This document shows positions 7,424-14,966 of a DNA stretch of 16,629 bases, in pieces. The stretch is taken from the NCBI RefSeq assembly GCF_002414845.1, contig NZ_DIAX01000014.1, positions 1 through 16,629 of the forward strand, read 5' to 3'. The translations under genes were made by a program, and so were the position numbers. Below the pieces are notes generated by a model. That model had not been told where the DNA came from. It ran no database searches and saw only the letters and a program-made list of their open reading frames with translations. Source of the DNA: Gordonia sp. UBA5067 (GTDB taxonomy: Bacteria; Actinomycetota; Actinomycetes; Mycobacteriales; Mycobacteriaceae). Positions within the stretch are counted from its first letter, which is position 1; every line of letters begins with the position of its first letter.

Positions 7424-8764
7424 ATGGACCGGCAAAAAGAGTTCGTGCTGCGGACGCTCGAAGAGCGTGACATTCGATTCGTGCGCCTGTGGTTCACCGA
7501 CGTGCTCGGATATCTGAAGTCGGTCGCGATCGCGCCGGCTGAGCTGGAGGGGGCGTTCGACGAGGGGATCGGCTTCGACGGCTCGGCAATCGAGGGATTC
7601 TCACGTGTCTCGGAGGCCGATACCGTCGCCCGGCCGGACCCGTCGACGTTCCAGGTCCTGCCGTGGACGACCTCGAACGGCCGGCATCACTCGGCGCGCA
7701 TGTTCTGTGACATCGTGATGCCCGATGGCACGCCGTCCTGGGCGGACTCGCGCCAGGTGCTGCGCCGCCAGATGAATAAGGCCGCAGAGAAGGGCTTCAA
7801 CTGCTACGTCCACCCGGAGATCGAGTTCTTCCTCCTGAAGGACTCGCCGACGGACGGTTCGGAGCCCCAGCCGGCCGATCGGGGCGGCTACTTCGACCAA
7901 ACGGTGCACAACGCCGCACCCAACTTTCGCCGGCATGCAATCGACGCGCTCGAGTCGATGGGCATCTCGGTGGAGTTCTCACACCATGAGGGCGCGCCCG
8001 GGCAGCAGGAGATCGACCTGCGCTTCGCTGATGCGCTCTCGATGGCCGACAACGTCATGACCTTCCGGTACCTCATCAAGGAGGTGGCGATCAACGAGGG
8101 CGTCTCGGCGACGTTCATGCCCAAGCCGTTCAGCGATCACGCGGGTTCGGCGATGCACACGCATATGAGTCTTTTCGAGGGGGAGGAGAACGCCTTCCAC
8201 GACCCGGACGACCCGATGCAATTGTCGACCGTGGGTAAGCAGTTCGTGGCCGGAATCCTGCATCACGCCAGCGAGCTCAGTGCGGTGACCAATCAGTGGG
8301 TGAACAGCTACAAACGTCTCATCCACGGTGGCGAGGCGCCGACGGCGGCTACTTGGGGCCGGGCGAACCGTTCGGCGCTGGTGCGGCTGCCGCTGTACAC
8401 ACCCAACAAGGGTTCGTCGCGCCGCATCGAGGTTCGCAGCCCGGATTCGGCGTGTAATCCCTACCTGACGTTCGCGGTGTTGCTGGCCGCCGGTTTGAAG
8501 GGCATCGCCGAGGGCTATGAGTTGCCCGAGGAGGCCGAGGACGACGTCTGGTCGCTGACGGCCGGGGAACGTCGGGCCATGGGTTACCGGGAACTGCCTG
8601 GCAGTCTGGCCGACGCGCTCAACGAGATGGAGCGATCCGAGCTGGTCGCCGAGGCTCTCGGCGAGCACGTCTTCGACTACTTCCTGCGCAACAAGTGGGC
8701 GGAGTGGACCGAGTACCGGAGCCACGTGACGCCGTTCGAATTGCGCAACTACCTGCCGTTGTAG
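7424..8764 (+). CDS. glnA2: Type I glutamine synthetase, GlnA2 class
   Basis: Member of the glutamine synthetase family, which ligates ammonia or an amine to the gamma-carboxyl of glutamate with ATP. From ATG 7424 the protein is 446 residues, the length I recall for M. tuberculosis GlnA2, and the sequence resembles it closely from the first residues ([16 protein letters not shown]). Metal and substrate residues are present: Glu132 and Glu134 (HPEIEFF), the [10 protein letters not shown] segment (190-199), His245 (GSAMHTHMS) and Glu336 ([11 protein letters not shown]). Where GlnA1 has the adenylylated Tyr (NLYDLPPEE), this protein reads DVWSLTAGE with Trp376, so it should not be a GlnE substrate. 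That fits the GSI-alpha group. Some actinobacterial GlnA2/3/4 proteins act on polyamines or ethanolamine, so the true acceptor is uncertain. A TTG at 7403 is a poorer start. glnE follows after 6 bp. Confidence 0.95.
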   Translation: MDRQKEFVLRTLEERDIRFVRLWFTDVLGYLKSVAIAPAELEGAFDEGIGFDGSAIEGFSRVSEADTVARPDPSTFQVLPWTTSNGRHHSARMFCDIVMPDGTPSWADSRQVLRRQMNKAAEKGFNCYVHPEIEFFLLKDSPTDGSEPQPADRGGYFDQTVHNAAPNFRRHAIDALESMGISVEFSHHEGAPGQQEIDLRFADALSMADNVMTFRYLIKEVAINEGVSATFMPKPFSDHAGSAMHTHMSLFEGEENAFHDPDDPMQLSTVGKQFVAGILHHASELSAVTNQWVNSYKRLIHGGEAPTAATWGRANRSALVRLPLYTPNKGSSRRIEVRSPDSACNPYLTFAVLLAAGLKGIAEGYELPEEAEDDVWSLTAGERRAMGYRELPGSLADALNEMERSELVAEALGEHVFDYFLRNKWAEWTEYRSHVTPFELRNYLPL

Positions 8765-8770
8765 GCGGTC

Positions 8771-11700
8771 ATGAGCCGAGGATCCACACCCAGTGCCGGG
8801 CGGCTCGGGCTGCTCGACGCACAGGCCGCATCGAACCTCGCCGTGCTCGGGTGGGACACCCGGGATCGGGTTGACGTGGCTTGGGCGCTGTCGCGCGCGG
8901 CCGACGCCGATCTGGCCCTCAAGGCGCTGGTCCGACTGCGCGAGGCCCTGGGCGAGCACGGTGACGAGTGGGCCGACGTTGCCCGACTCATCGTCGAGGA
9001 CACCGGGTTTCGTGGACGGTTGTTCGGCGTGCTCGGCGCATCCGACGCCCTGGGGGATCATCTGGTTGCCGAGCCGACGGCGTGGCGGCTGCTGACCGCG
9101 ACCCGTTTGCCCTCGGCCGAAGCCCTGCGCACCGCGATGCTGGCCGCCGTCGAGGCCCGCCCAGACTCATCCGCACAACCTGACGATCTGGTGTTCCGTG
9201 CAGCGGTCACCGGACCCGACGCGGTGCATGCGCTTCGGCGCGCCTACCGGAACCAGCTTCTGGTCATCGCCGCCCACGACGTGGCGGCGACGGTGCAGGA
9301 CGAGCCGTACGTCTCCATTCCCGAGGCCGGGGCCCTGTTGGCCGACCTGGCCGACGCGGCGCTCACTGCTGCTCTCGCCGTGGCGATCACACAAGCCTGT
9401 GGTGATGACCCGCTCGACGTGCGACTGGCCGTCATCGCCATGGGCAAGTGCGGCGCCCGTGAACTCAACTACGTGTCCGATGTCGATGTCATCTTCGTCG
9501 CCGAGCCCGCCGACTCGATGTCGGCCCGCATCGCCGGGGAATTCATGCGCGTCGGATCGGCGGCGTTCTTCGACGTCGATGCGGCGCTGCGACCGGAGGG
9601 CAAGGCCGGCGCGCTGACGCGGACCGTGGAAAGCCACGTCGCCTACTACCAGCGGTGGGCGAAGACGTGGGAATTTCAGGCACTCCTCAAGGCGCGCGCG
9701 ATGTGCGGCGACATGGCGCTGGCCGCGCAATACGTCGACGCCGTCACCCCGATGGTGTGGACGGCGGCCGAACGCGACGACTTCGTCGTCGATGTCCAGG
9801 CGATGCGGCGCCGGGTGGAGTCGTTGGTGCCCGCCGACCTGCGCGAACGAAATCTGAAACTCGGCAGCGGCAGTCTGCGCGACGTCGAGTTCGCCGTGCA
9901 GTTGTTGCAGATGGTCCACGGCCGCGTCGATGCATCGCTGCGCGTGCAAGCGACGGTTGCCGCGCTGGGCGCGCTCACCGCTGGTGGCTATGTGGGCCGC
10001 GACGACGGGGCGAACCTCTCGGCGTCCTATCAGTTCATGCGACTGCTCGAGCACCGGCTGCAGTTGCAGCGATTGTCGCGAACGCATGTGCTGCCCGTTC
10101 CGGACGATGAGGCGGGGATGCGCTGGCTGGCGCGTGCCGCGCACATCCGGCCGACGGGGGACCTCGACGCAGCCGGGGTGCTGCGCAGCGACCTGCGGTC
10201 GCAGCGCATGCGGATCCGGCTGCTCCACGAGAAGCTCTTCTACCGGCCGCTGTTGGAGTCGGTGACCCGGTTCGAGGCCGACGAGCTGACGCTGTCCAGC
10301 GAGTCGGCCCAGCGCCGCCTCGCCGCACTCGGATACGCCAAGCCCGAGCGCGCGCTCGGGCACATTCGGGCACTCGCATCCACGCCGGGACGGCGCGGTC
10401 AGATCCAATTGCTCGTACTCCCGTCACTGTTGGAGTGGATCAGCCGTACCCCCGACCCCGACGCGGGCCTGCTGAACTATCGCCGGCTGTGTGAGGAACT
10501 CGCCGACGCCGATTGGTTCCTCCGGTTGCTGCGCGACGACGGTGTCGTGGCTCAGCGGCTCATGCATGTGCTGGGCACCTCGGCCTATATCGCCGAGCTC
10601 CTCATGCGCGCTCCCGAGGTCATCAAGCTCTACAGCGACGGCGCCGAAGGGCCGAAGCTGATCGGCATCGCGCCGGACGAGGTCGCCAAGGGGTTGATCG
10701 CGTCGACGGTCCGCCGAACCGACCTCAAGCAAGCGGTCGCGGTGGCGCGCGGCCATCGCCGGGCCGAACTGGCGCGGATCGCGTCGGCCGACGTCCTGGG
10801 GATGCTCGATGTGCCGCAGGTGTGCGCCGCCCTGTCGTCGGTCTGGGCCGCGGTGCTCAACGCCGCACTGCAGGTGGTCATCGCCGAGTCGCTGGCCCCC
10901 GGCGAGGAGGCGCCCGCGCAGATCGCCGTTATCGGCATGGGCCGACTCGGTGGTGGTGAGCTGGGCTACGGCTCGGATGCCGACGTGATGTTCGTGTGCG
11001 AGCCGCTCGATGGCGGTGACGAGACGGTGGCACTCAAGTGGGCGCAGACGGTCGCCGAGAACGTGCGAATGATGCTGGGTACGCCCAGTGCCGACCCGCC
11101 GCTCGAAGTCGACGTCGACCTGCGTCCGGAGGGGCGCAACGGTCCGGTGGTGCGGACGCTGGCCTCCTACCGGGCCTACTACGACCAGTGGGCGCAGCCG
11201 TGGGAGATTCAGGCACTGCTGCGGGCGCACCAGGTGGCGGGCGACGACGATCTGGGTGTGAGCTTTTTGCACATGGTCGACGGCATCCGGTATCCCCGGG
11301 GAGGGGTTTCGCCGGAGGCGGTTCGCGAGATCCGGCGGATCAAAGCACGAGTCGATGCCGAACGGCTCCCGCGGGGCGCCGACCCGGCCATGCACACAAA
11401 ATTGGGGCGCGGTGGCCTTGCCGACGTCGAGTGGACCGTCCAACTGGTCCAGCTGCGCCATGCCCACGACCACCCGTCGCTGCACAACACGTCGACGCTG
11501 GAGTCGCTCGACGCGATCGTGGCCGACGGCCTGCTGCCCGAACAGCAGGTCGAGCTGTTGCGCGACGCGTGGCTGACGGCCACGAAGGCCCGCAACGCGT
11601 TGGTGCTGGTGCGTGGGAAGCCGGTCGACGAGCTGCCGGGGCCGGGGGCGGCATTGCGGGCCGTCGCCTTTGCCGCCGGGTGGCCGCCCGACGAGGCGGG

Positions 11701-11773
11701 GGAATTCCTGGAGCACTACTTGCGGGTGACCCGGCGCGCCAAAGCAGTGGTCACCGAGGTGTTCGGGGCGTGA
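8771..11773 (+). CDS. glnE: Bifunctional glutamine synthetase adenylyltransferase/deadenylyltransferase
   Basis: Adds and removes AMP on a tyrosine of adenylylatable glutamine synthetase (GlnA1), tuning ammonium assimilation to nitrogen supply. The 1000-residue protein has two nucleotidyltransferase domains. The N-terminal one has [15 protein letters not shown] with Asp237 and Asp239 (expected deadenylylating half), and the C-terminal one has [15 protein letters not shown] with Asp736 and Asp738 (expected adenylylating half). Each is followed by a helical region with LRPEGK/LRPEGR and [20 protein letters not shown] motifs, showing the internal duplication of the family. The length agrees with mycobacterial GlnE (just under 1000). 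ATG 8771 begins 6 bp after glnA2, so the two are almost certainly one operon. glnA1, the likely target, is not in this window. Confidence 0.97.
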   Translation: MSRGSTPSAGRLGLLDAQAASNLAVLGWDTRDRVDVAWALSRAADADLALKALVRLREALGEHGDEWADVARLIVEDTGFRGRLFGVLGASDALGDHLVAEPTAWRLLTATRLPSAEALRTAMLAAVEARPDSSAQPDDLVFRAAVTGPDAVHALRRAYRNQLLVIAAHDVAATVQDEPYVSIPEAGALLADLADAALTAALAVAITQACGDDPLDVRLAVIAMGKCGARELNYVSDVDVIFVAEPADSMSARIAGEFMRVGSAAFFDVDAALRPEGKAGALTRTVESHVAYYQRWAKTWEFQALLKARAMCGDMALAAQYVDAVTPMVWTAAERDDFVVDVQAMRRRVESLVPADLRERNLKLGSGSLRDVEFAVQLLQMVHGRVDASLRVQATVAALGALTAGGYVGRDDGANLSASYQFMRLLEHRLQLQRLSRTHVLPVPDDEAGMRWLARAAHIRPTGDLDAAGVLRSDLRSQRMRIRLLHEKLFYRPLLESVTRFEADELTLSSESAQRRLAALGYAKPERALGHIRALASTPGRRGQIQLLVLPSLLEWISRTPDPDAGLLNYRRLCEELADADWFLRLLRDDGVVAQRLMHVLGTSAYIAELLMRAPEVIKLYSDGAEGPKLIGIAPDEVAKGLIASTVRRTDLKQAVAVARGHRRAELARIASADVLGMLDVPQVCAALSSVWAAVLNAALQVVIAESLAPGEEAPAQIAVIGMGRLGGGELGYGSDADVMFVCEPLDGGDETVALKWAQTVAENVRMMLGTPSADPPLEVDVDLRPEGRNGPVVRTLASYRAYYDQWAQPWEIQALLRAHQVAGDDDLGVSFLHMVDGIRYPRGGVSPEAVREIRRIKARVDAERLPRGADPAMHTKLGRGGLADVEWTVQLVQLRHAHDHPSLHNTSTLESLDAIVADGLLPEQQVELLRDAWLTATKARNALVLVRGKPVDELPGPGAALRAVAFAAGWPPDEAGEFLEHYLRVTRRAKAVVTEVFGA

Positions 11774-11792
11774 GGACGCACCGCGCCCGGCC

Positions 11793-11809
11793 GGCCGCCC
11801 GGGGCGGCC
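11793..11809 (+). terminator. GC-rich hairpin after glnE
   Basis: ggccgcc-cgg-ggcggcc forms a 7-bp perfect stem with a 3-nt loop, 19 nt after the glnE stop. There is no U tract. Such hairpins are often proposed as actinobacterial terminators; here it would separate the glnA2-glnE unit from the next gene. Confidence 0.4.
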
Positions 11810-11815
11810 CGCCGA

Positions 11816-11821
11816 TAGAGT
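11816..11821 (+). promoter_or_regulatory. Candidate -10 box (TAGAGT) of the EEP-family gene, leaderless layout
   Basis: TAGAGT is followed by seven bases and ATG 11829, with no Shine-Dalgarno between. It lies just after the GC-rich hairpin, consistent with an independent transcript. Confidence 0.5.
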
Positions 11822-11828
11822 TGGCCCG

Positions 11829-12788
11829 ATGACCGGCAAGGTACTCCGGCTGGGCGGACTGCTGGTCGGCCTTGCGCTCCTGGCGTGTGGAGTCGGCGCG
11901 GTGGTTTTGCACTACTACCCCGCCGAGGGGAATCTGACGATCTATCCGACCAGTGCCGTGCCACTGGCGGTGCTCGCGGCGGGCGCCGCGGTACTCGTGT
12001 TCGCGAGCATCCGCCGTTGGGTCCTGGTCGCGGTGTCAGCGGTCGTCGTTGGTGCCGTTCTCGTCACCCAGCTACCGCTCTGGCGGGCCGCGCCGGCGCC
12101 CACCGGCGGACCGGCGATCACCGTGCTGTCGTCGAACTTGATGATGGGGGCGGCCGATGTCGCCGAACTCGCGCGCATCGTCAGCGACGTGCGGCCCGAC
12201 GTCGTCAGCCTTCAGGAGGTCACGCCTGACGCGTACACCCGGATCGTGGCGTCGCCGATAGCGACAGCCGGGCTGAACGAATTTGCCTGGCCGGGCCCCG
12301 GGGCCACCGGTACGGTGCTGCTCACCCGGGCCCCGCAGCGTGGCCGAGCGAAACTGCCGGGGATGGTCCTGCACAATCTGGTAGCGGTCACCGACCTGCC
12401 GGGGGCGCCCGGGACCCGGGTCCTCGCCGTCCATTCGGGTGCGCCGGTGCCCGGCGCCGGATATGGCGAACTGGCGATCAAGGACCTCAAGGCGCTGCGC
12501 GGACACATCGAGAAGCTCCCGCCGGGTCCGATGATTGCCATCGGCGACTTCAACGCCACCTGGGACCACAAGCACTATCGGGACCTGTTGGCCGGCGGCA
12601 TCGAAGACGCGACCGACCAGGCCGGCGGCGGGTGGTTGCCCACCTACCCGACGGACAAGATCGGGCACCGGCCAGTCGTCGCGATTGACCACGTGATCAG
12701 CCGCGGATTCGTGGCGACAAAGGTGCGGACGGTCGAGCTCGCCGGCACCGATCACCGGGTGCTCATTGTTACTCTCGTCGCGCGCTGA
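11829..12788 (+). CDS. Membrane-linked endonuclease/exonuclease/phosphatase (EEP) family protein
   Basis: A 319-residue protein with three predicted N-terminal membrane helices (about 8-28, 40-60, 63-83) and a C-terminal EEP domain (about 96-319). The metal-dependent hydrolase residues are visible: Asn103 (SSNLMMG), Glu130 (LQEVTP), Asp240 and Asn242 (GDFNATWDH), Asp287-His288 (AIDHVI) and Asp308-His309 (GTDHRVL). This set is typical of phosphodiesterases, phosphatases and nucleases with the DNase I fold. The domain probably faces outside the membrane, given three helices and an N-terminus starting MTGKVLR. The substrate cannot be told; actinobacterial proteins of this architecture are mostly annotated only as EEP family. 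It stands alone between the glnE hairpin and the heme oxygenase promoter, reading in the same direction as both genes. Confidence 0.85.
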   Translation: MTGKVLRLGGLLVGLALLACGVGAVVLHYYPAEGNLTIYPTSAVPLAVLAAGAAVLVFASIRRWVLVAVSAVVVGAVLVTQLPLWRAAPAPTGGPAITVLSSNLMMGAADVAELARIVSDVRPDVVSLQEVTPDAYTRIVASPIATAGLNEFAWPGPGATGTVLLTRAPQRGRAKLPGMVLHNLVAVTDLPGAPGTRVLAVHSGAPVPGAGYGELAIKDLKALRGHIEKLPPGPMIAIGDFNATWDHKHYRDLLAGGIEDATDQAGGGWLPTYPTDKIGHRPVVAIDHVISRGFVATKVRTVELAGTDHRVLIVTLVAR

Positions 12789-12828
12789 CCCTCGATTCCG
12801 CCGCCGCAGATCCGAACCACCACAGGCT

Positions 12829-12847
12829 CCTTCTTAGGCTTACCTTA
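12829..12847 (+). promoter_or_regulatory. DtxR/IdeR-type iron box upstream of heme oxygenase
   Basis: The 19-mer ccttcttaggcttacctta matches the consensus TTAGGTTAGGCTAACCTAA at 12 of the last 14 positions; the first five positions do not match. It ends 13 bp before the candidate -10 hexamer, so a bound iron repressor would block the promoter. This predicts induction of heme oxygenase under iron limitation, as for hmuO in Corynebacterium diphtheriae. Confidence 0.7.
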
Positions 12848-12860
12848 TGTGCCCGGCTGA

Positions 12861-12866
12861 TAGGAT
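12861..12866 (+). promoter_or_regulatory. Candidate -10 box of heme oxygenase (TAGGAT), leaderless layout
   Basis: TAGGAT is followed by seven bases and ATG 12874. There is no Shine-Dalgarno between. The arrangement rules against the in-frame ATG at 12847, which lies upstream of this box and partly inside the iron box. Confidence 0.55.
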
Positions 12867-12873
12867 CGGACAC

Positions 12874-13512
12874 ATGGCAATTGCTACGAAGGACTCGCTC
12901 GGCCCGACCTCCGATGTGCTCCGGGAGGCAACCGCCCGGGCACACGAGCGGGCGGAGCGGTCGGCGTTCGTGACCGAGCTCATGGACGGCCGGCTGGACG
13001 CCGACGCCTATGTGGCCCTCGCCGGGCAGCTCCTGTTCGTCTATCGCGCGCTCGAGAGCGCCGGCGACCGGCTGGCATCGCACCCGGTCGCGGCCGCGGT
13101 TCTCGATGAGCGGTTGCGGCGCACGCCGTCACTGGAATCCGACCTCGTCGCGCTGGGCGTCGATCCGTCGGAGCTGAGCATGCTCCCGGCGACGGCCGAC
13201 TATGTCGCGGCGATCGAGGCCAGTGCGCACGACGCAGCGCGGTTCGTCGCGCACCACTACACGCGTTACCTCGGCGACCTGTCGGGCGGACAGATCATCG
13301 CAAGCAAGCTGCGCAACCTCTACGGGGTGTCCGAGGATGCGCTGAGCTTCTATCGATTCGATGGAATCGACAAGCTCAAGCGCTACAAGGACTGCTATCG
13401 CGACCGATTGGACGCACTCGAACTCGGCGACGAGGCCACCGATGCGCTGACCGCAGAGGCGATCCGCGCCTTCGAATTCAACCAGGAACTGTTCGCGGCG
13501 CTCGAGCGCTGA
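12874..13512 (+). CDS. hmuO: Heme oxygenase (biliverdin-producing), HmuO type
   Basis: Opens the heme ring to biliverdin, carbon monoxide and ferrous iron, letting the cell use heme as an iron source. The 212-residue length is close to that of C. diphtheriae HmuO. The proximal heme ligand is His24 in ATARAHERAERS. The distal helix reads RYLGDLSGGQ (131-140), with Gly134, Asp135 and Gly138 matching the flexible glycine-rich distal helix and its catalytic Asp. ATG 12874 was chosen over ATG 12847 because it gives the normal N-terminus and fits the promoter just upstream. An iron box overlaps the promoter. No heme transporter genes lie beside it, so it works with uptake genes elsewhere. It converges with the FKBP lipoprotein gene over an 8-bp gap. 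Confidence 0.95.
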   Translation: MAIATKDSLGPTSDVLREATARAHERAERSAFVTELMDGRLDADAYVALAGQLLFVYRALESAGDRLASHPVAAAVLDERLRRTPSLESDLVALGVDPSELSMLPATADYVAAIEASAHDAARFVAHHYTRYLGDLSGGQIIASKLRNLYGVSEDALSFYRFDGIDKLKRYKDCYRDRLDALELGDEATDALTAEAIRAFEFNQELFAALER

Positions 13513-13520
13513 CCGCGCGG

Positions 13521-14111
13521 CTACTCGCTGCCGTCGGTCTTTTCGATGCCCCGGATCTGCAGGACGAAGATCAGTGGGTCGTCGGCCTCGATACCCGCGT
13601 CGGCCTGACCGCCCATCGGCTTGTAGCCGTCCTCGGGAGTCATGGCGACGGCGACGGTGGCACCGGGCTTCTGTCCGACGATGGCCTTCTGGAAACCGGT
13701 GACGACGTTGGTGAGCGGGAACGACGCCGGGGTGCCGCGCTGATACGCGCTGTCGAAGACCTTCCCGGTGCGGCCGTTGACACCCAGGTAGCAGACTGAC
13801 ACCATCTGGGAAACCTCGATCGCCTTGTCGCCCTTGCCCTCGTGGAGGGTGTGCACGGTGGTCTGGGCGACCGCAAACGGCTCCTGGACCGTCACACCGG
13901 GTGCATGCGTCGCGGTGGGGGCGACGACTTTGATCGACCCGGTGGTTCCGGTGAGCGTCCAGTCGGCCTTGGCGTCGGCGGCGGGGGCCGCGGTCGGACA
14001 GGTGCCGCTCTCCGGCGCGGCCTCGTCCTTCTTCTTGTCGTTCGAGCCGCACCCGGCGAGGGCGAGGACGGTGACGGCGGCGAGAGCGGGGACGAAGGCG
14101 GATTTGCGCAT
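13521..14111 (-). CDS. FKBP-type peptidyl-prolyl isomerase lipoprotein
   Basis: An exported lipoprotein expected to speed proline isomerisation during folding of cell-envelope proteins. The 196-residue protein has a lipoprotein signal (MRKSAFVPALAAVTVLALAG, then Cys21) with a good lipobox LAGC. A charged linker (GSNDKKKDE) follows, then an FKBP domain at about 95-191. FKBP12-like pocket residues are Tyr108 (YLG), Phe119-Asp120 (VFDSAYQRG), the VVTGFQKAIVGQKPG stretch, Tyr153 (EDGYKP) and Phe172 (LIFVLQI). The domain is preceded by about 75 residues of unrecognised sequence. ATG 14111 was chosen because it starts the signal peptide and sits seven nt after a TAGGTT box; a TTG nine bases upstream is possible. 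It follows tetR by 22 bp on the same strand. Confidence 0.88.
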   Translation of the reverse strand: MRKSAFVPALAAVTVLALAGCGSNDKKKDEAAPESGTCPTAAPAADAKADWTLTGTTGSIKVVAPTATHAPGVTVQEPFAVAQTTVHTLHEGKGDKAIEVSQMVSVCYLGVNGRTGKVFDSAYQRGTPASFPLTNVVTGFQKAIVGQKPGATVAVAMTPEDGYKPMGGQADAGIEADDPLIFVLQIRGIEKTDGSE

Positions 14112-14118
14112 GGCCCCC

Positions 14119-14124
14119 AACCTA
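14119..14124 (-). promoter_or_regulatory. Candidate -10 box of the FKBP lipoprotein (TAGGTT), leaderless layout
   Basis: On the minus strand TAGGTT is followed by seven bases (GGGGGCC) and ATG 14111. It lies in the 22-bp gap behind tetR, so the lipoprotein gene may be transcribed independently of tetR. The G run before ATG is too close to act as a ribosome site. Confidence 0.5.
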
Positions 14125-14133
14125 GCAGTTCGA

Positions 14134-14865
14134 TTATGCGATGAGGGCGTCGAGACCGTCGAGGAGTACCGAGAGTCCGAAGCGTAACTGTGTGTCGTCG
14201 AACTCGGCAGCGGGATCCATCGAGGCCAATGCCGCGAGGATGCTCCGATGATGTCGGGGGTCAGCCAACGAGGCCACCATCGTCTCGTATGGCGGGCGGG
14301 AGTTGCGCGGAGCGGGACCGATCAGCCCCATCTGGCTGGCTTGGCGAATGTGGTTGCGGACGAAGCCATCGACGAGGAGCAGGGCGCTCATCTTCTGCTG
14401 CCCGGAAAGTGGCGTGTCGTCGAAGGCGCGCACGCCGGCTTCGGTCCAGGACAACGCATTTGGTCCCAGCGGTGGCCGGGCCATGGGCATCGTCGCCAGC
14501 CAGGGGTGGCTGCGCAACCGGGTGGCGAAGGCGTCGGCCCAGATCGCGACTGATGCTCGCCATCGGTGCTTGCCATAGTCCAGATTCGCCGGACCCAGCC
14601 CTTCGTCGACCATGATCTCGCCGATGTCGTCTTTGCTCTCGACGTAGCGGTAGAGCGACATCGTGGTCATTCCCAAAGACTCGGCGATGGCCTTCATGGA
14701 GACCATTTCCCAGCCGGAGTTGTCGGCTAGGGCGACGGCCGCCCGCCCGATGTCGGTGACGGTGACCGTCGGTTTGGGTCCTCGTCGGGGCTTGGCCGGT
14801 TCGATACCCCAGAGCGCTTCAAGGTAGCGGGGGAGTGCTGGGTTCGTGGGATTGGTCGGGGCCAT
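14134..14865 (-). CDS. TetR/AcrR-family transcriptional regulator
   Basis: A 243-residue DNA-binding repressor-type protein. The helix-turn-helix lies at about 56-78 (MKAIAESLGMTTMSLYRYV followed by ESKDD), the standard TetR signature. A 30-residue N-terminal extension containing PAKPRRGPKP precedes the domain; basic extensions like this are common in the subgroup with the tetracycline-repressor-like C-terminal domain. The ligand-binding half (about 90-243) is not specific by eye. It is divergent from an MFS exporter with 101 bp between, the classical layout of a drug-responsive repressor controlling an efflux pump and itself. A dyad at 14886-14904 is the likely operator. The start ATG 14865 has a TAGGAT hexamer six nt upstream. 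The inducer is unknown. Confidence 0.9.
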   Translation of the reverse strand: MAPTNPTNPALPRYLEALWGIEPAKPRRGPKPTVTVTDIGRAAVALADNSGWEMVSMKAIAESLGMTTMSLYRYVESKDDIGEIMVDEGLGPANLDYGKHRWRASVAIWADAFATRLRSHPWLATMPMARPPLGPNALSWTEAGVRAFDDTPLSGQQKMSALLLVDGFVRNHIRQASQMGLIGPAPRNSRPPYETMVASLADPRHHRSILAALASMDPAAEFDDTQLRFGLSVLLDGLDALIA

Positions 14866-14871
14866 AGCTAC

Positions 14872-14877
14872 ATCCTA
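14872..14877 (-). promoter_or_regulatory. Candidate -10 box of tetR (TAGGAT), leaderless layout
   Basis: On the minus strand TAGGAT is followed by six bases and ATG 14865. No Shine-Dalgarno lies between. The dyad at 14886-14904 would cover the space just upstream, where the -35 region belongs. Confidence 0.5.
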
Positions 14878-14885
14878 CAAAAGAA

Positions 14886-14904
14886 CTGCTTGCATCACAC
14901 GCAG
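14886..14904. promoter_or_regulatory. Candidate TetR operator (imperfect 19-bp dyad)
   Basis: The sequence ctgcttgcatcacacgcag reads CTGC-n-TG-n5-CA-n-GCAG, six of seven bases of each half being symmetric. It sits over the expected -35 region of tetR, which suits autoregulation. The left half-site recurs as AACTGCTT at 14948-14955, beside the exporter's ribosome site. Confidence 0.5.
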
Positions 14905-14929
14905 AAACTCCCTACCATCAATCGGGGGA

Positions 14930-14961
14930 ACAATTGTATATATTATAAACTGCTTAGGAGG
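14930..14961 (+). promoter_or_regulatory. AT-rich promoter and Shine-Dalgarno of the MFS exporter
   Basis: A palindrome ACAATTGT (14930-14937) leads into an AT-only stretch with overlapping -10-like hexamers TATATT (14939-14944) and TATAAA (14944-14949). AGGAGG (14956-14961) lies 5 nt before ATG 14967, one of the strongest ribosome sites in the window. No clear -35 was seen. Confidence 0.5.
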
Positions 14962-14966
14962 ATCTA

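Noticed and set aside
7225..7497. Upstream in-frame extension of panB to 7497
   Set aside because: The added 91 residues have no PanB homology and would run over the glnA2 promoter and start; ATG 7224 has a purine-rich ribosome site.
7979..9061. 360-codon minus-strand frame opposite glnA2 and glnE
   Set aside because: Shadow of two confidently identified genes; no motifs seen.
9167..11839. Two long minus-strand open frames (413 and 471 codons) opposite glnE
   Set aside because: They mirror the third-position GC bias of glnE, have no family motif and no promoter or ribosome site, and glnE is certain.
12847..12873. ATG at 12847 as heme oxygenase start
   Set aside because: It lies at the edge of the iron box and upstream of the -10 hexamer; ATG 12874 gives the expected N-terminus.
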